Positions 16,417-24,407 of a stretch of DNA of 64,000 bases are shown in pieces (the stretch's first letter is position 1; every line of letters begins with the position of its first letter). The DNA is from Thermocrinis ruber (GTDB lineage Bacteria > Aquificota > Aquificia > Aquificales > Aquificaceae). The stretch spans positions 310,001 to 374,000 of the forward strand of contig NZ_CP007028.1 in NCBI RefSeq assembly GCF_000512735.1, written 5' to 3'. The notes beneath the pieces were generated by a model. That model saw only the letters and a list, made by a program, of their open reading frames with translations. It made no database searches and had not been told where the DNA came from. The translations under genes and the position numbers were made by a program.

Positions 16417-17973
16417 ATGTTTGTTAGCCTTCAGTTCAAGCTTGAACTGAAAAAGGAGGACAAAGAAAAACTCAAAAAGCTGATGCGTAAGCAATCTTCC
16501 GCCATCCGTGTGGCATACAACATGCTAAAGGATCTGGAAAAGGAAAAAACAAAAAATCCTCACGCCCAAATATACCATAGACTAAGACAGCTATTTCCTG
16601 AATTGCCAACAAAATACATTGACTCAGCTATTTACAAAGCTAAACAATATCCCACAGACAAATCAGTTATCTTTGGAGGCAAAAGACTTTTTGAAAAGCT
16701 TTGTAAAAACCACCTTTCAGGAGAGGCGAGAGAAAGACTTAAAAAGCAGTGGAGAGAACTAAGACAGGGAACACTCGTAAGCATTGGGTCAAAATCAGAC
16801 AGAGGAAACAGGCTAACAAGATTTGAAGACCTAAACGGACAGCTTTGCCTTAGAATTACCACAGGAAACAGAGAGTTTTTTTACGCCAAAGTGTTAAGAG
16901 AACCAAGCAATAGCAAAGATAAGTGGATAACTTTTATGGCTATGCTTTTAGAAAGCTGGCAAACTCAAAATTACTTTGCCTACACAGTGGAGTTAAAACT
17001 GAAAGATGGAGAAGTTTATGGAAGCGTATCCTTTGAAATCCCGACACCCAAAGTAAGATACACCAAAGAAAATGGAGTAATAGCCATAGACACAAACGCA
17101 TTACCCATACACTTAGCCATAGCGGAAGTCTCAAAAACTGGAGAATTAGTAAGCTATCAGACTATTAGCCTACACCATCTTTTAGGACTTTCCCAAAACA
17201 GCAAAAACCACCAAGAGTGGATATTAGCCCACAAGATAGTGGATTTGGCCATTCAGAAAGGTAAAGCTATAGCCATAGAGAACCTGAAGAAACTCAAAAG
17301 AGGAATGCGTGGAGATGGAAAAGCTACACTAAGAAAAATACTTCACAACTGGAACGCTAAAAAGTTCTTGCAAAAGCTAAAGAGGGTAGCAATGTTAAAG
17401 GGAGTGGAGGTAGTAGAGGTAAATCCTGCCTACACATCAGTTATTGGCATGCTAAAGTATGCACCACAGTTAAGCATAGATAAAGACGTAGCTGGTGCCT
17501 ATGTGATAGGGAGAAGGGCACTGGGATTTAAAGAGGACATGCCTGAGAATTACGAGAAGCTTTTAAAAGACAAAGCATATTTGGAGTTTGCACTGAAAAG
17601 GTATGAAGAGAGAGAAAAGGAGCTTAGGGAACTTATAGAGAAGGAAACCAATGAATACAAGAGAAACGCACTAAGAAGCGAACTAAGGAATGCAGAATAT
17701 GCAAGGAAGCTATTAACTCATCTCATACAAAGCCTTCAGAGTGAGCCAAGCGGATGTGAGGGAGCCAATGGAAGGAATCCCGAGCAGGGAAGGGTAGCAA
17801 AAACTACCCTTCAAAGTGCTTGGCAAGTTCTGAAGGTAGCCCTCCTCTTCCCTATCCTTGGAAAGGTCCTGCCAAGAGACCTTTCTCCCCTGAAGCCCGT
17901 GTTGGTGGAAGGGGTGTGGGATAGGGTGAGGAGTAGGTTAGTCCCTTTAGAGGCTGGAGGGGCGTCCCGATAA
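16417..17973 (+). CDS. TnpB-related RuvC-like nuclease without zinc ribbon
   Basis: A 518-residue protein of the TnpB-related type found in thermophiles. RuvC residues: D225 in GVIAIDTNALPIHLA, E288 in AIAIENLKKLKRG and D357 in SIDKDVAGAYVIGRRALGF, so the nuclease centre appears intact. The stretch NPAYTSVIGMLKYAPQLS lies where classical TnpB has a CxxC zinc ribbon; here there are no Cys pairs. An N-terminal helical part (1-200) holds the RNA/DNA-binding region. After a Lys/Glu-rich coiled segment (375-440) comes a tail (445-518) whose DNA overlaps the conserved right end. TnpB proteins are RNA-guided DNA nucleases; that activity is inferred here. Confidence 0.8.
   Translation: MFVSLQFKLELKKEDKEKLKKLMRKQSSAIRVAYNMLKDLEKEKTKNPHAQIYHRLRQLFPELPTKYIDSAIYKAKQYPTDKSVIFGGKRLFEKLCKNHLSGEARERLKKQWRELRQGTLVSIGSKSDRGNRLTRFEDLNGQLCLRITTGNREFFYAKVLREPSNSKDKWITFMAMLLESWQTQNYFAYTVELKLKDGEVYGSVSFEIPTPKVRYTKENGVIAIDTNALPIHLAIAEVSKTGELVSYQTISLHHLLGLSQNSKNHQEWILAHKIVDLAIQKGKAIAIENLKKLKRGMRGDGKATLRKILHNWNAKKFLQKLKRVAMLKGVEVVEVNPAYTSVIGMLKYAPQLSIDKDVAGAYVIGRRALGFKEDMPENYEKLLKDKAYLEFALKRYEEREKELRELIEKETNEYKRNALRSELRNAEYARKLLTHLIQSLQSEPSGCEGANGRNPEQGRVAKTTLQSAWQVLKVALLFPILGKVLPRDLSPLKPVLVEGVWDRVRSRLVPLEAGGASR
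16430..16451. repeat. 22-bp perfect palindrome in the left end, full copy
   Basis: Half-site TTCAGTTCAAG followed by its exact reverse complement. It lies in the first codons of the tnpB-like gene, 77 bp from the element's left end, and is kept base for base in the deleted copy at 26852-26873. Confidence 0.85.
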
Positions 17974-17993
17974 GGGATTTTTAGAACAGCCTC
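17867..17993 (+). ncRNA. Candidate guide-RNA (omega-RNA-like) scaffold at the right end
   Basis: This segment overlaps the 3' end of the tnpB-like gene. Bases 17900-17942 (43 nt) are identical to 26987-27029 in the deleted copy although the two copies differ at roughly 13 percent elsewhere. After it comes a nested hairpin: outer stem TCCCTT/AAGGGA and an inner GGG/CCC stem, then ATTTTT and the terminal repeat. TnpB systems take their guide RNA from just this place, with the guide reading into the flank. No transcription evidence is available, so this is a candidate only. Confidence 0.35.
17975..17993 (-). repeat. Right terminal inverted repeat, full copy
   Basis: Reads GGATTTTTAGAACAGCCTC on the plus strand, the inverse of the left end. 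It overlaps the T-run that follows the right-end hairpin. Confidence 0.8.
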
Positions 17994-18054
17994 AAGGCGA
18001 TCCTTGATAGGCTCAGGATAGGGCGGGAGAGCGAGTTTTCGCAGGAGATATACT

Positions 18055-18060
18055 TATAAT
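18055..18060 (+). promoter_or_regulatory. hisS -10 element
   Basis: TATAAT ending 6 nt before the hisS ATG at 18067, with no Shine-Dalgarno sequence between. A leaderless or nearly leaderless start is likely. Confidence 0.55.
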
Positions 18061-18066
18061 TTTTGC

Positions 18067-19296
18067 ATGGAAGAGTTCAGAAGCGTTAGAGGTTTTCACG
18101 ACATCTTTGGAGAGGAACTTGAGAGGTTCAACGCTGTAAGACAGACCGTAAGAAGGATCCTTGAGCTTTACAACTTTGAAGAGATCATACTGCCTGTGGT
18201 GGAGTATGCGGAGGTCTTTCAAAGGAGCATAGGAGAGGCAACGGACATTGTCCAGAAGGAGATGTTTGTGTTCCCTGATAAAAAGGGAAGGATGTTGGCA
18301 CTTAGGCCTGAGGGCACCGCTGGAGTGGTAAGAGCCTTTATTCAAAACAGGATGTTTGCCCTAAAGCCCTATACGAAGCTCTTTTACGAAGGACCCATGT
18401 TCAGGTATGAAAGACCTCAGGCGGGAAGATACCGTCAGTTCCATCAGATAGGGGGAGAGGTCTTTGGAAGCTTAGACCCTCTCGTGGATGCGGAGGTAAT
18501 AAGCATTGCCCACAAGGTGGTAAAAGAGCTAAAGATAGAGGCAGTGGTAGAGGTCAATTCCATAGGCTGTAAGGTGTGTAGGCCCGCATACAGGGAAGCC
18601 CTAGTACAGTACTTGGAGCAGGTAGCTGGACATCTGTGTGAAGACTGTATAGACAGAAAGGACAGAAATCCTCTCAGGGTTTTAGACTGCAAAGTGCCCA
18701 CCTGCAAGTCTGCGGTTAAGGATGCGCCTAAGATGGTGGATTTTCTGTGTGAAGAGTGCAGAGAACACTATCAAAAACTGCTTGAGTATTTGAACATCAT
18801 GGGCATTCCCTACGTGGAAAACCCTAACCTGGTAAGAGGATTGGATTACTACACAAAAACCGTCTTTGAGGTGGTCTCCCGAGAGCTGGGTATAACCATA
18901 ATAGCGGGTGGAAGGTATGATTACCTTGTGGAGGAGATGGGTGGAGTGCCAACGCCTGCGGTAGGCTTTGCAGTTGGTGTGGAAAGGGTGGCAATGTTGG
19001 TTAAAGAGCTTCCGCAAAGACAGCCCCTTTATATGGTAATTCCCTTGGGAGAAGATACGGTAAGCTACGCCCTAAAGGTCTGCGAACTTTTGAGAGAAAA
19101 GGGTAAGAGGGTGGAGCTCTCTTACAAAAGGGCAGGTTTGAAAAAACAGTTGGAGCTGGCAAACAAGCTAAAAGCTGATTATGCGGTAATAGTGGGCGAG
19201 GATGAGATGAGGGAAGAGAGCGTGTCCATAAAGAACTTGCACACAGGAGAGCAAGTTAAGCTGAGTCTGAAGGAACTTTTTAGCCATGTGCTTTGA
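18067..19296 (+). CDS. hisS: Histidyl-tRNA synthetase
   Basis: A 409-residue class II synthetase. It begins with FRSVRGFHDIFGEELERFNAV and has motif 2 (LFYEGPMFRYERPQAGRYRQFHQIGGEVFG), the His-specific loop LVRGLDYYTKTVFEVV and motif 3 (GGRYDYLVEEMGGVPTPAVGFAVGVERV), followed by an anticodon-binding domain (PLYMVIPLGEDTVSYALKVCELLRE). A four-Cys cluster (CKVCRP, CEDC, CKVPTC, CEEC) sits in the insertion domain. It overlaps the DUF1122 gene by 11 bp. The mobile element ends about 70 bp upstream. Confidence 0.96.
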   Translation: MEEFRSVRGFHDIFGEELERFNAVRQTVRRILELYNFEEIILPVVEYAEVFQRSIGEATDIVQKEMFVFPDKKGRMLALRPEGTAGVVRAFIQNRMFALKPYTKLFYEGPMFRYERPQAGRYRQFHQIGGEVFGSLDPLVDAEVISIAHKVVKELKIEAVVEVNSIGCKVCRPAYREALVQYLEQVAGHLCEDCIDRKDRNPLRVLDCKVPTCKSAVKDAPKMVDFLCEECREHYQKLLEYLNIMGIPYVENPNLVRGLDYYTKTVFEVVSRELGITIIAGGRYDYLVEEMGGVPTPAVGFAVGVERVAMLVKELPQRQPLYMVIPLGEDTVSYALKVCELLREKGKRVELSYKRAGLKKQLELANKLKADYAVIVGEDEMREESVSIKNLHTGEQVKLSLKELFSHVL

Positions 19297-19738
19297 AGAG
19301 CTGAAGCGAAGGCTTTTGGAAGGTATAGACCTTAGGCAGGGCAGACTTTATTTGGCCAAAGTAAGTCAGGGGCGCTTTTTGGAGGAAGAGAACTACACCA
19401 TCCATCTGAACGGAAAGAGACTGCTCTTTGCCAAAGTCTTTTACGGAAGGAAGCCCTACTACAAAGAGTGGGTGGAGCTTTTTAACATAGAGGAGGGATT
19501 TTTTGATACAGAGGCGGAGGACCTACTTTTGGAGCTCTTCAGCAGATGCTTTAGAAGGATCTTTGTGGAGTACTACAACGACCCGCAGACTACAAAAGAG
19601 TTAAAAAGTAGCATTCCACCCCAAGAGACCAGGCTCGGTAAAAAGCTAAAAAGTTTGGGCTACACCTACTTTAGGGACTGGTATTACCCAGAAGGCTGGA
19701 TGGAGGGCGGTTATAAACTTCAGGCGGAGAGGTTATAA
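19286..19738 (+). CDS. DUF1122 family protein
   Basis: 150 residues. The C-terminal half FRRIFVEYYNDPQTTKELKSSIPPQETRLGKKLKSLGYTYFRDWYYPEGWMEGGYKLQAE is the conserved block I associate with DUF1122, a family of unknown function in archaea and Aquificae. The pattern with aromatic residues and a final GG.KLQAE looks like a GNAT-type acetyltransferase end, but I would not assign an activity. It overlaps hisS by 11 bp and is probably co-transcribed with it. Confidence 0.65.
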   Translation: MCFEELKRRLLEGIDLRQGRLYLAKVSQGRFLEEENYTIHLNGKRLLFAKVFYGRKPYYKEWVELFNIEEGFFDTEAEDLLLELFSRCFRRIFVEYYNDPQTTKELKSSIPPQETRLGKKLKSLGYTYFRDWYYPEGWMEGGYKLQAERL

Positions 19739-19745
19739 TCTTATT

Positions 19746-19988
19746 ATGAACTTTATCAGGGTTCAGCTTATCTATCCGGAAGACAAGGTAAAGGAGCCCT
19801 TGCTCTGTGCCCTGTGTAAGAACTTTGATGTGGTGGTGAACATAAGAACCGCAAAGGTGTCAAAGGATACGGGCATTCTAACCGTTGAAATTGACGGAGA
19901 AGCAGAGGAAATAGACAGGGCAATAAGGTTCTTGGAAGAGAAAGGGGTGATAGTTCAACCCATAGAGGGGCAGATATTCACAGAATGA
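19746..19988 (+). CDS. NIL domain protein
   Basis: 80 residues: RVQLIYPEDKVKEPLLCALCKNFDVVVNIRTAKVSKDTGILTVEIDGEAEEIDRAIRFLEEKGVIVQPI is a complete NIL domain (ferredoxin-like regulatory fold usually at the C-terminus of methionine ABC transporter ATPases or in ferredoxins). Here it stands alone. A CxxC pair (CALC) is unusual for the domain. TATAAT at 19734-19739 is 6 nt upstream of the ATG. Its end overlaps thiL by 4 bp (ATGA). Confidence 0.85.
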   Translation: MNFIRVQLIYPEDKVKEPLLCALCKNFDVVVNIRTAKVSKDTGILTVEIDGEAEEIDRAIRFLEEKGVIVQPIEGQIFTE

Positions 19989-20908
19989 AGGTCTCCCAGC
20001 TCGGTGAGTTTGGGCTCATAGAGTATCTGAAAAATCGGTTTTACCTTGAAGAGGTGGGAGATGACACCGCCTGTGTGAAGGTGGGGGATAGCCTCTTGCT
20101 TTTGACCTGTGATACCCTTTTGGAGGGAAGGCACTTTTTAGACTCTTATCCCATGTCTGCGGTGGGTTGGAAGGGGGTAAGCGCCTGCGTAAGCGACCTC
20201 ATAGCCAACGGTGGAAAGCCTCTTTATTTACTGGTTACCCTTCTTTTGCCCGACGTGGAGTTAAAAAAGGTAGATGAACTTTATGAGGGTATCACAAGGG
20301 CTTGTGAGTTTTACGGTGTAAAACTCGTGGGTGGCAATGTGGTCAAATCGGAACGCCTTGGCATAGACTTTTTTGGAGTTGGCTTGACGGAAAGGTTTGT
20401 GGGAAGGGGTGGTGCCAAGGTGGGGGATGGCATCTTTGTAAGTGGTACTTTGGGGGACTCCCTTGCGGGCTTGGAGCTGATTTTGATGGAAAAGAGACAC
20501 TACGAAGACTTTGAGCTCAGGCTTATAGAAAGACATCTAAGACCTACCGCAAGGATAGATTACATCGCCCACATTTCCAAGTATGCCAACGCAAGCATGG
20601 ACATAAGCGATGGGCTCTCTTCGGACATCCAACACATGGCAAAGAGGAGCGGTTTAAGGTTTTCTATACAGAAGGAAAAACTGCCACTTTCAAGGGAGCT
20701 TTTGGAGTATGCCAAAAGGCATGGCAAGGACCCATACAGCTATGCCCTCCGGGGCGGAGAGGACTATCAACTGCTTTTTACACACCCTCCCTCTAGGATA
20801 AACCCTTTTTTGGATATGACCCAAATAGGCACCGTGGAGGAGGGAGAGGGTGTGTTTTTGGACGGAGCTCCTTTGGAGGCACAGGGCTTTGACCACTTTA
20901 AATCCTAA
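19985..20908 (+). CDS. thiL: Thiamine-monophosphate kinase
   Basis: A 307-residue PurM/SelD-superfamily ATPase that phosphorylates thiamine monophosphate to the diphosphate. Landmarks: GDDTACVKVGDSLLLLTCDTLLEGRHF, AVGWKGVSACVSDLIANGGKP, LVGGNVVKSERLGIDFFGVGL, ISDGLSSDIQHMAKRSGL and ALRGGEDYQLLFTHP. Length is normal. It overlaps the regulator gene downstream, which starts inside its 3' end. Confidence 0.94.
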   Translation: MKVSQLGEFGLIEYLKNRFYLEEVGDDTACVKVGDSLLLLTCDTLLEGRHFLDSYPMSAVGWKGVSACVSDLIANGGKPLYLLVTLLLPDVELKKVDELYEGITRACEFYGVKLVGGNVVKSERLGIDFFGVGLTERFVGRGGAKVGDGIFVSGTLGDSLAGLELILMEKRHYEDFELRLIERHLRPTARIDYIAHISKYANASMDISDGLSSDIQHMAKRSGLRFSIQKEKLPLSRELLEYAKRHGKDPYSYALRGGEDYQLLFTHPPSRINPFLDMTQIGTVEEGEGVFLDGAPLEAQGFDHFKS

Positions 20909-22205
20909 AAGCAAGCTACTTTTGGTGGAGGATGATAAAAGCGTAAGCCAAACCCTGCGAACCATCCTTTCGGAAGAAGGCTACGAAGTAAGCATAGCAG
21001 AAAGCATAGCAAAAGCCAGGGAGTTAATTCAGAGGGAGTATTTTCATGGAGTTCTTTTGGACCTTTGGCTACCGGATGGCAACGGCTTGGACTTTATAAA
21101 AGAACTCAGGGAACAACTGCCCCTCTCACCCATAATCGTGATCACTGCCCACGGAAAGACGGAGCACGTGGTAAGGTCCATAAAGGAAGGAGCTTATGAC
21201 TTTCTTGAAAAGCCCTTTTCTATGGAGAGATTGCTTTTAACACTAAAGAAAGCTTTAGAGTTCTCCTTTGGTGAAGAGGAAGGGGAGGAGATGGTGGGAA
21301 ACAGCAGGGCAGTAATGGCGGTCAAGGAGCTCATAAGAAAGGTAGCCAAAAGCGAACTTAGTGTGCTGATCCTCGGAGAGAGCGGGGTAGGAAAGGAGCT
21401 TGTAGCAAGGCAGATACACAGACTTTCGGGTAGAAAACGTTTTGTGGACCTGAACTGTGCCAACCTTTCCGATGAGCTCTTTGAGGCAGAGCTCTTTGGC
21501 TACGAAAAGGGTGCCTTCACCTCTGCCCATTCAAGGAAGGAAGGAAAGTTGGAGCTTGCCCACGAGGGCACCCTATTTTTGGATGAGATCGGAGACCTAA
21601 GCCCAAAGGCACAGGCAAAGCTACTTAGGGTTTTAGAGACCAAACAATTTAGTCGGCTTGGTGGAAACCAAGTAATAACCTCCAACTTTCGGCTCATAAG
21701 CGCCTCCAACAAGGACCTAAAGGCTATGGTAGAGGAAGGAAGCTTTAGGGAGGACCTATACCACCGCATTGCGGGCGTTGTCATAGAGGTCCCACCCTTG
21801 AGGGAAAGAAAGGAAGACATTCCCCTCTTGGTGGAATTCTTTTTGAAAAAATACCACTGCAAAAAGCACTTCACAGAAGAGAGCCTGAAACTTTTGAAAT
21901 CCCACCGATGGAAAGGAAATGTGAGGGAGCTCAAAAACTTTGTGGAAAGGCTCTGCATACTTCACGAGGGAGAAGAGGTCTCAAAGGCAGACGTGGAGAG
22001 ATTTTTAGGTATAACATATCAAGAAGACCTAAGCGAACTTTTTGAAGAGAAGGACTTGAGAACCGCAAAGCAGAAATTTGAAAAACTCTTTATACAGAAA
22101 AAGCTCAGGGAATACAACGGAGACGTAAAAAAGGTGGCAGAGGTAATAGGCATAGACCTTTCCAACCTTTACAGAAAGATAAAGCTCTATGGGATAGAGA
22201 TATAA
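20889..22205 (+). CDS. Sigma-54-dependent NtrC-family response regulator
   Basis: About 438 residues from TTG 20889. Order: receiver domain (LLLVEDD, phospho-Asp in GVLLDLWLPDG, Lys in FLEKPF), AAA+ domain with Walker A GESGVGKE and Walker B GTLFLDEIGD, and a C-terminal Fis-type HTH (VKKVAEVIGIDLSNLYRKIKLYGI). The sigma-54 contact loop reads GAFTSA and not GAFTGA. It activates sigma-54 promoters when phosphorylated; no partner histidine kinase is adjacent. A longer in-frame extension lies inside thiL and has no receiver-domain similarity, so I prefer this start. Confidence 0.9.
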   Translation: MTTLNPKSKLLLVEDDKSVSQTLRTILSEEGYEVSIAESIAKARELIQREYFHGVLLDLWLPDGNGLDFIKELREQLPLSPIIVITAHGKTEHVVRSIKEGAYDFLEKPFSMERLLLTLKKALEFSFGEEEGEEMVGNSRAVMAVKELIRKVAKSELSVLILGESGVGKELVARQIHRLSGRKRFVDLNCANLSDELFEAELFGYEKGAFTSAHSRKEGKLELAHEGTLFLDEIGDLSPKAQAKLLRVLETKQFSRLGGNQVITSNFRLISASNKDLKAMVEEGSFREDLYHRIAGVVIEVPPLRERKEDIPLLVEFFLKKYHCKKHFTEESLKLLKSHRWKGNVRELKNFVERLCILHEGEEVSKADVERFLGITYQEDLSELFEEKDLRTAKQKFEKLFIQKKLREYNGDVKKVAEVIGIDLSNLYRKIKLYGIEI

Positions 22206-22216
22206 TAGAACACTCC

Positions 22217-23734
22217 ATGAGAGCCCTAATCTCTGTCTATTACAAAGAGGGTGTAGAAGAGCTGGCAAAGGTCTTACAGGAGCTTGGCTATGAAATTGTA
22301 TCCTCTTCAAGCACAGCTAAATACCTCACGGAAAGAGGGCTAAAGGTAAAGGAGATAGAGCAGATCACAAACTTTCCCGAAATATTCGGTGGAAGGGTAA
22401 AGACTTTGCATCCTTTCATTCACGGTGGAATACTCATGAGGGATTGGGTGGAAGAGGATAAAAGACAGGCTAAGGAGCTTGGAATAGAGCCCATAGATGT
22501 GGTGGTGGTAAATCTTTATCCCTTTGAGGAAAAGCTCAGAGAAGGCTTAGAAGAAAGGGAACTCATGGAGTTTGTGGATATTGGTGGTCCCGCCTTGATA
22601 AGGGCAAGCGCCAAGAACTTTTACAGGGTCTTGGTGGTCTGCGACCCTGCAGATTATCGCTGGGTTGCCCAAAAACTCAGAGAAAAAAGCCTTACCTTAG
22701 AAGACAGAAAATACTTGGCGGTAAAGGCTTTTTCCTTGACAGCCTATTACGATGCTTTGATCTCCAACGCCCTGGCAAACCTGTTTGGCATTTCTGAGAT
22801 GTTTTCACAAATGGCAATTCCCTTAAAGCTTGTAAAGGGTCTAAGGTATGGAGAAAACCCCCATCAAAAAGGATGGCTCTTTAGCAATCCTTTGGAAAGC
22901 CTTGGAATTGCCAACTCGGAGGTTCTGCAAGGAAAGGATATGTCCTTTAACAACTACCTGGACGCGGACTCCGCCTTAAAGCTTGTCTTTCAGTTTGAAA
23001 AGCCCGCCTGTGTGATCGTAAAGCACAACAACCCCTGCGGAACCGCCTTGGGAGAAAGTCCCTCAGAAGCCTTTTTGAAGGCAAAAGAAGCAGACCCAGA
23101 GTCCGCCTTTGGTGGCATTGTAGCCTTTAACTGCAAAGTGGATGAGGAATGTGCCAAGCTTTTGACGGAGATGTTCTTGGAGGTGGTGGTTGCCCCTGAG
23201 TATGAGCCAAAAGCCCTTGAGATTCTAAGCACCAAAAAGAACCTTAGGGTAATCCGTAGTTTAGGATTTTCCTATTACTGGGACATAAAAAAGGTTTCCG
23301 GTGGCTATCTTTTGCAGGAGGAGGACACTATAGACTGGGAAAAGTGGGAGGTGGTAAGCAAAAGGGCACCCACTGAGAGGGAAGTAAAGGATTTGGAGTT
23401 TGCCTTTAAAGTGTGTAAGTTTGCCAAGTCTAACGCAGTGGTCCTTGCAAAAAATGGGCAGACCTTGGGAATAGGCACGGGCAACACCTCAAGGGTGGAT
23501 AGTCTGAGGTGTGCCATTGCCAAGGCCAAAAGGTTTGGCTTTGACCTAAGGGGTGCAGTAATGGCTTCGGAGGCCTTCTTGCCCTTCAGGGACAGCGTGG
23601 ATATATGTGCCCAGGAGGGTATAACCGCCATAGTTCAGCCCGGTGGGAGCATAAGGGACAAGGAGGTCATATCCGCATGCGACGAGCATGGGATAGCCCT
23701 AATATTTACAGGAACAAGACACTTCAGGCACTGA
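22217..23734 (+). CDS. purH: Bifunctional AICAR transformylase/IMP cyclohydrolase
   Basis: A 505-residue enzyme for the last two steps to IMP. The N-terminal MGS-like cyclohydrolase has YYKEGVEELAKVLQELGYEIVSSSSTAKYL and FGGRVKTLHPFIHGGIL. The C-terminal transformylase has LRYGENPHQKGWLF, GKDMSFNNYLDADSALKLV, VIVKHNNPCGTALG and SDAFLPFRDS-like ASEAFLPFRDSVDICAQEGITAIVQPGGSIRD. TATAAT at 22201-22206 is 10 nt before the ATG. It converges on purQ with an 11-bp overlap. Confidence 0.96.
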   Translation: MRALISVYYKEGVEELAKVLQELGYEIVSSSSTAKYLTERGLKVKEIEQITNFPEIFGGRVKTLHPFIHGGILMRDWVEEDKRQAKELGIEPIDVVVVNLYPFEEKLREGLEERELMEFVDIGGPALIRASAKNFYRVLVVCDPADYRWVAQKLREKSLTLEDRKYLAVKAFSLTAYYDALISNALANLFGISEMFSQMAIPLKLVKGLRYGENPHQKGWLFSNPLESLGIANSEVLQGKDMSFNNYLDADSALKLVFQFEKPACVIVKHNNPCGTALGESPSEAFLKAKEADPESAFGGIVAFNCKVDEECAKLLTEMFLEVVVAPEYEPKALEILSTKKNLRVIRSLGFSYYWDIKKVSGGYLLQEEDTIDWEKWEVVSKRAPTEREVKDLEFAFKVCKFAKSNAVVLAKNGQTLGIGTGNTSRVDSLRCAIAKAKRFGFDLRGAVMASEAFLPFRDSVDICAQEGITAIVQPGGSIRDKEVISACDEHGIALIFTGTRHFRH

Positions 23735-24407
23735 TCAAGGAATACCAAAGCAACAACCCATCGTAATAGCCCAGAAGGTCCTCACAAGCCCTCTCGGGGT
23801 GTGGCATCAAACCAAAGACATTAAAAGTTTCGTTGCAAACGCCCGCAATGTTGCCCACAGAACCGTTCGGGTTGGCTTCCTTTGTGATAGAACCGTCTTC
23901 TTGGCAGTATCTAAAGAGAATTTGTCCCCTCTCTTCCAACCGTTTTAACTCATCCTCCGGCACATAAAACCTTCCCTCTCCGTGGGCTATGGGCATTCGG
24001 ATAACTTCTCCCTTTTCTAACTTTTTTGTGAGTGGGGTTGAACTGTTTTCCACCCTCAAATAAACATCCTTGCAAACGAACCTTAGGTTTTCGTTCTTAA
24101 GCAGGGCACCCGGCAGGAGGTGAAGCTCAGTTAGAATTTGAAAGCCATTGCATATCCCCACCACAAAGCCGCCCTTTTGGGCAAAATCCACTATAGCCTT
24201 TGCGATGGGTGTTTTACTTGCCAGCGCGCCAGCCCTAAGGTAATCTCCAAAGGAAAAGCCACCGGGCAAAATTACGCAGTCTATGTTCTGTATCTTGGTC
24301 TCCCTAAAGTCCAGAAACCTAACCTCTGCCCCCACCACATCCCTGAGCACATAGTAAGTATCGTAATCACAGTTGGAACCCGGAAAAACACAAACACCAA
24401 ACTTCAT
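23724..24407 (-). CDS. purQ: Phosphoribosylformylglycinamidine synthase glutaminase subunit
   Basis: A 227-residue class I glutamine amidotransferase. It has GVCVFPGSNCDYDTYYVLRD, the nucleophile Cys in GICNGFQILTELHLLPGALLKN and the catalytic His/Glu in GLMPHPERACED. It feeds ammonia to PurL via PurS. It follows purS with a 4-bp overlap. PurL is not in the window. Confidence 0.96.
   Translation of the reverse strand: MKFGVCVFPGSNCDYDTYYVLRDVVGAEVRFLDFRETKIQNIDCVILPGGFSFGDYLRAGALASKTPIAKAIVDFAQKGGFVVGICNGFQILTELHLLPGALLKNENLRFVCKDVYLRVENSSTPLTKKLEKGEVIRMPIAHGEGRFYVPEDELKRLEERGQILFRYCQEDGSITKEANPNGSVGNIAGVCNETFNVFGLMPHPERACEDLLGYYDGLLLWYSLISA

Larger units (their letters stand above)
16353..17993 (+). 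mobile_element. Complete TIR-bounded element carrying a TnpB-like gene (1641 bp)
   Basis: The boundaries come from comparing this copy with the shorter copy at 26775-27081. The left end GATGCTGTTCTAAAAATCC (16353-16371) and right end (17975-17993) are inverted repeats of 19 bp with one mismatch. Directly outside lie AAGGTAATCCT (16342-16352) and AAGGCGATCCT (17994-18004), matching at 9 of 11 positions, which looks like an aged target duplication. One gene fills the element. IS200/IS605 and IS607 elements normally lack such ends and duplications, so this architecture is closer to DDE-transposase elements. No DDE transposase gene is inside it. Confidence 0.75.

Noticed and set aside
16353-17993. 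Plain IS200/IS605 assignment of the TnpB-like element
   Set aside because: No tnpA, clear inverted terminal repeats and flanking direct repeats contradict IS605 transposition; I describe it as an unclassified element.
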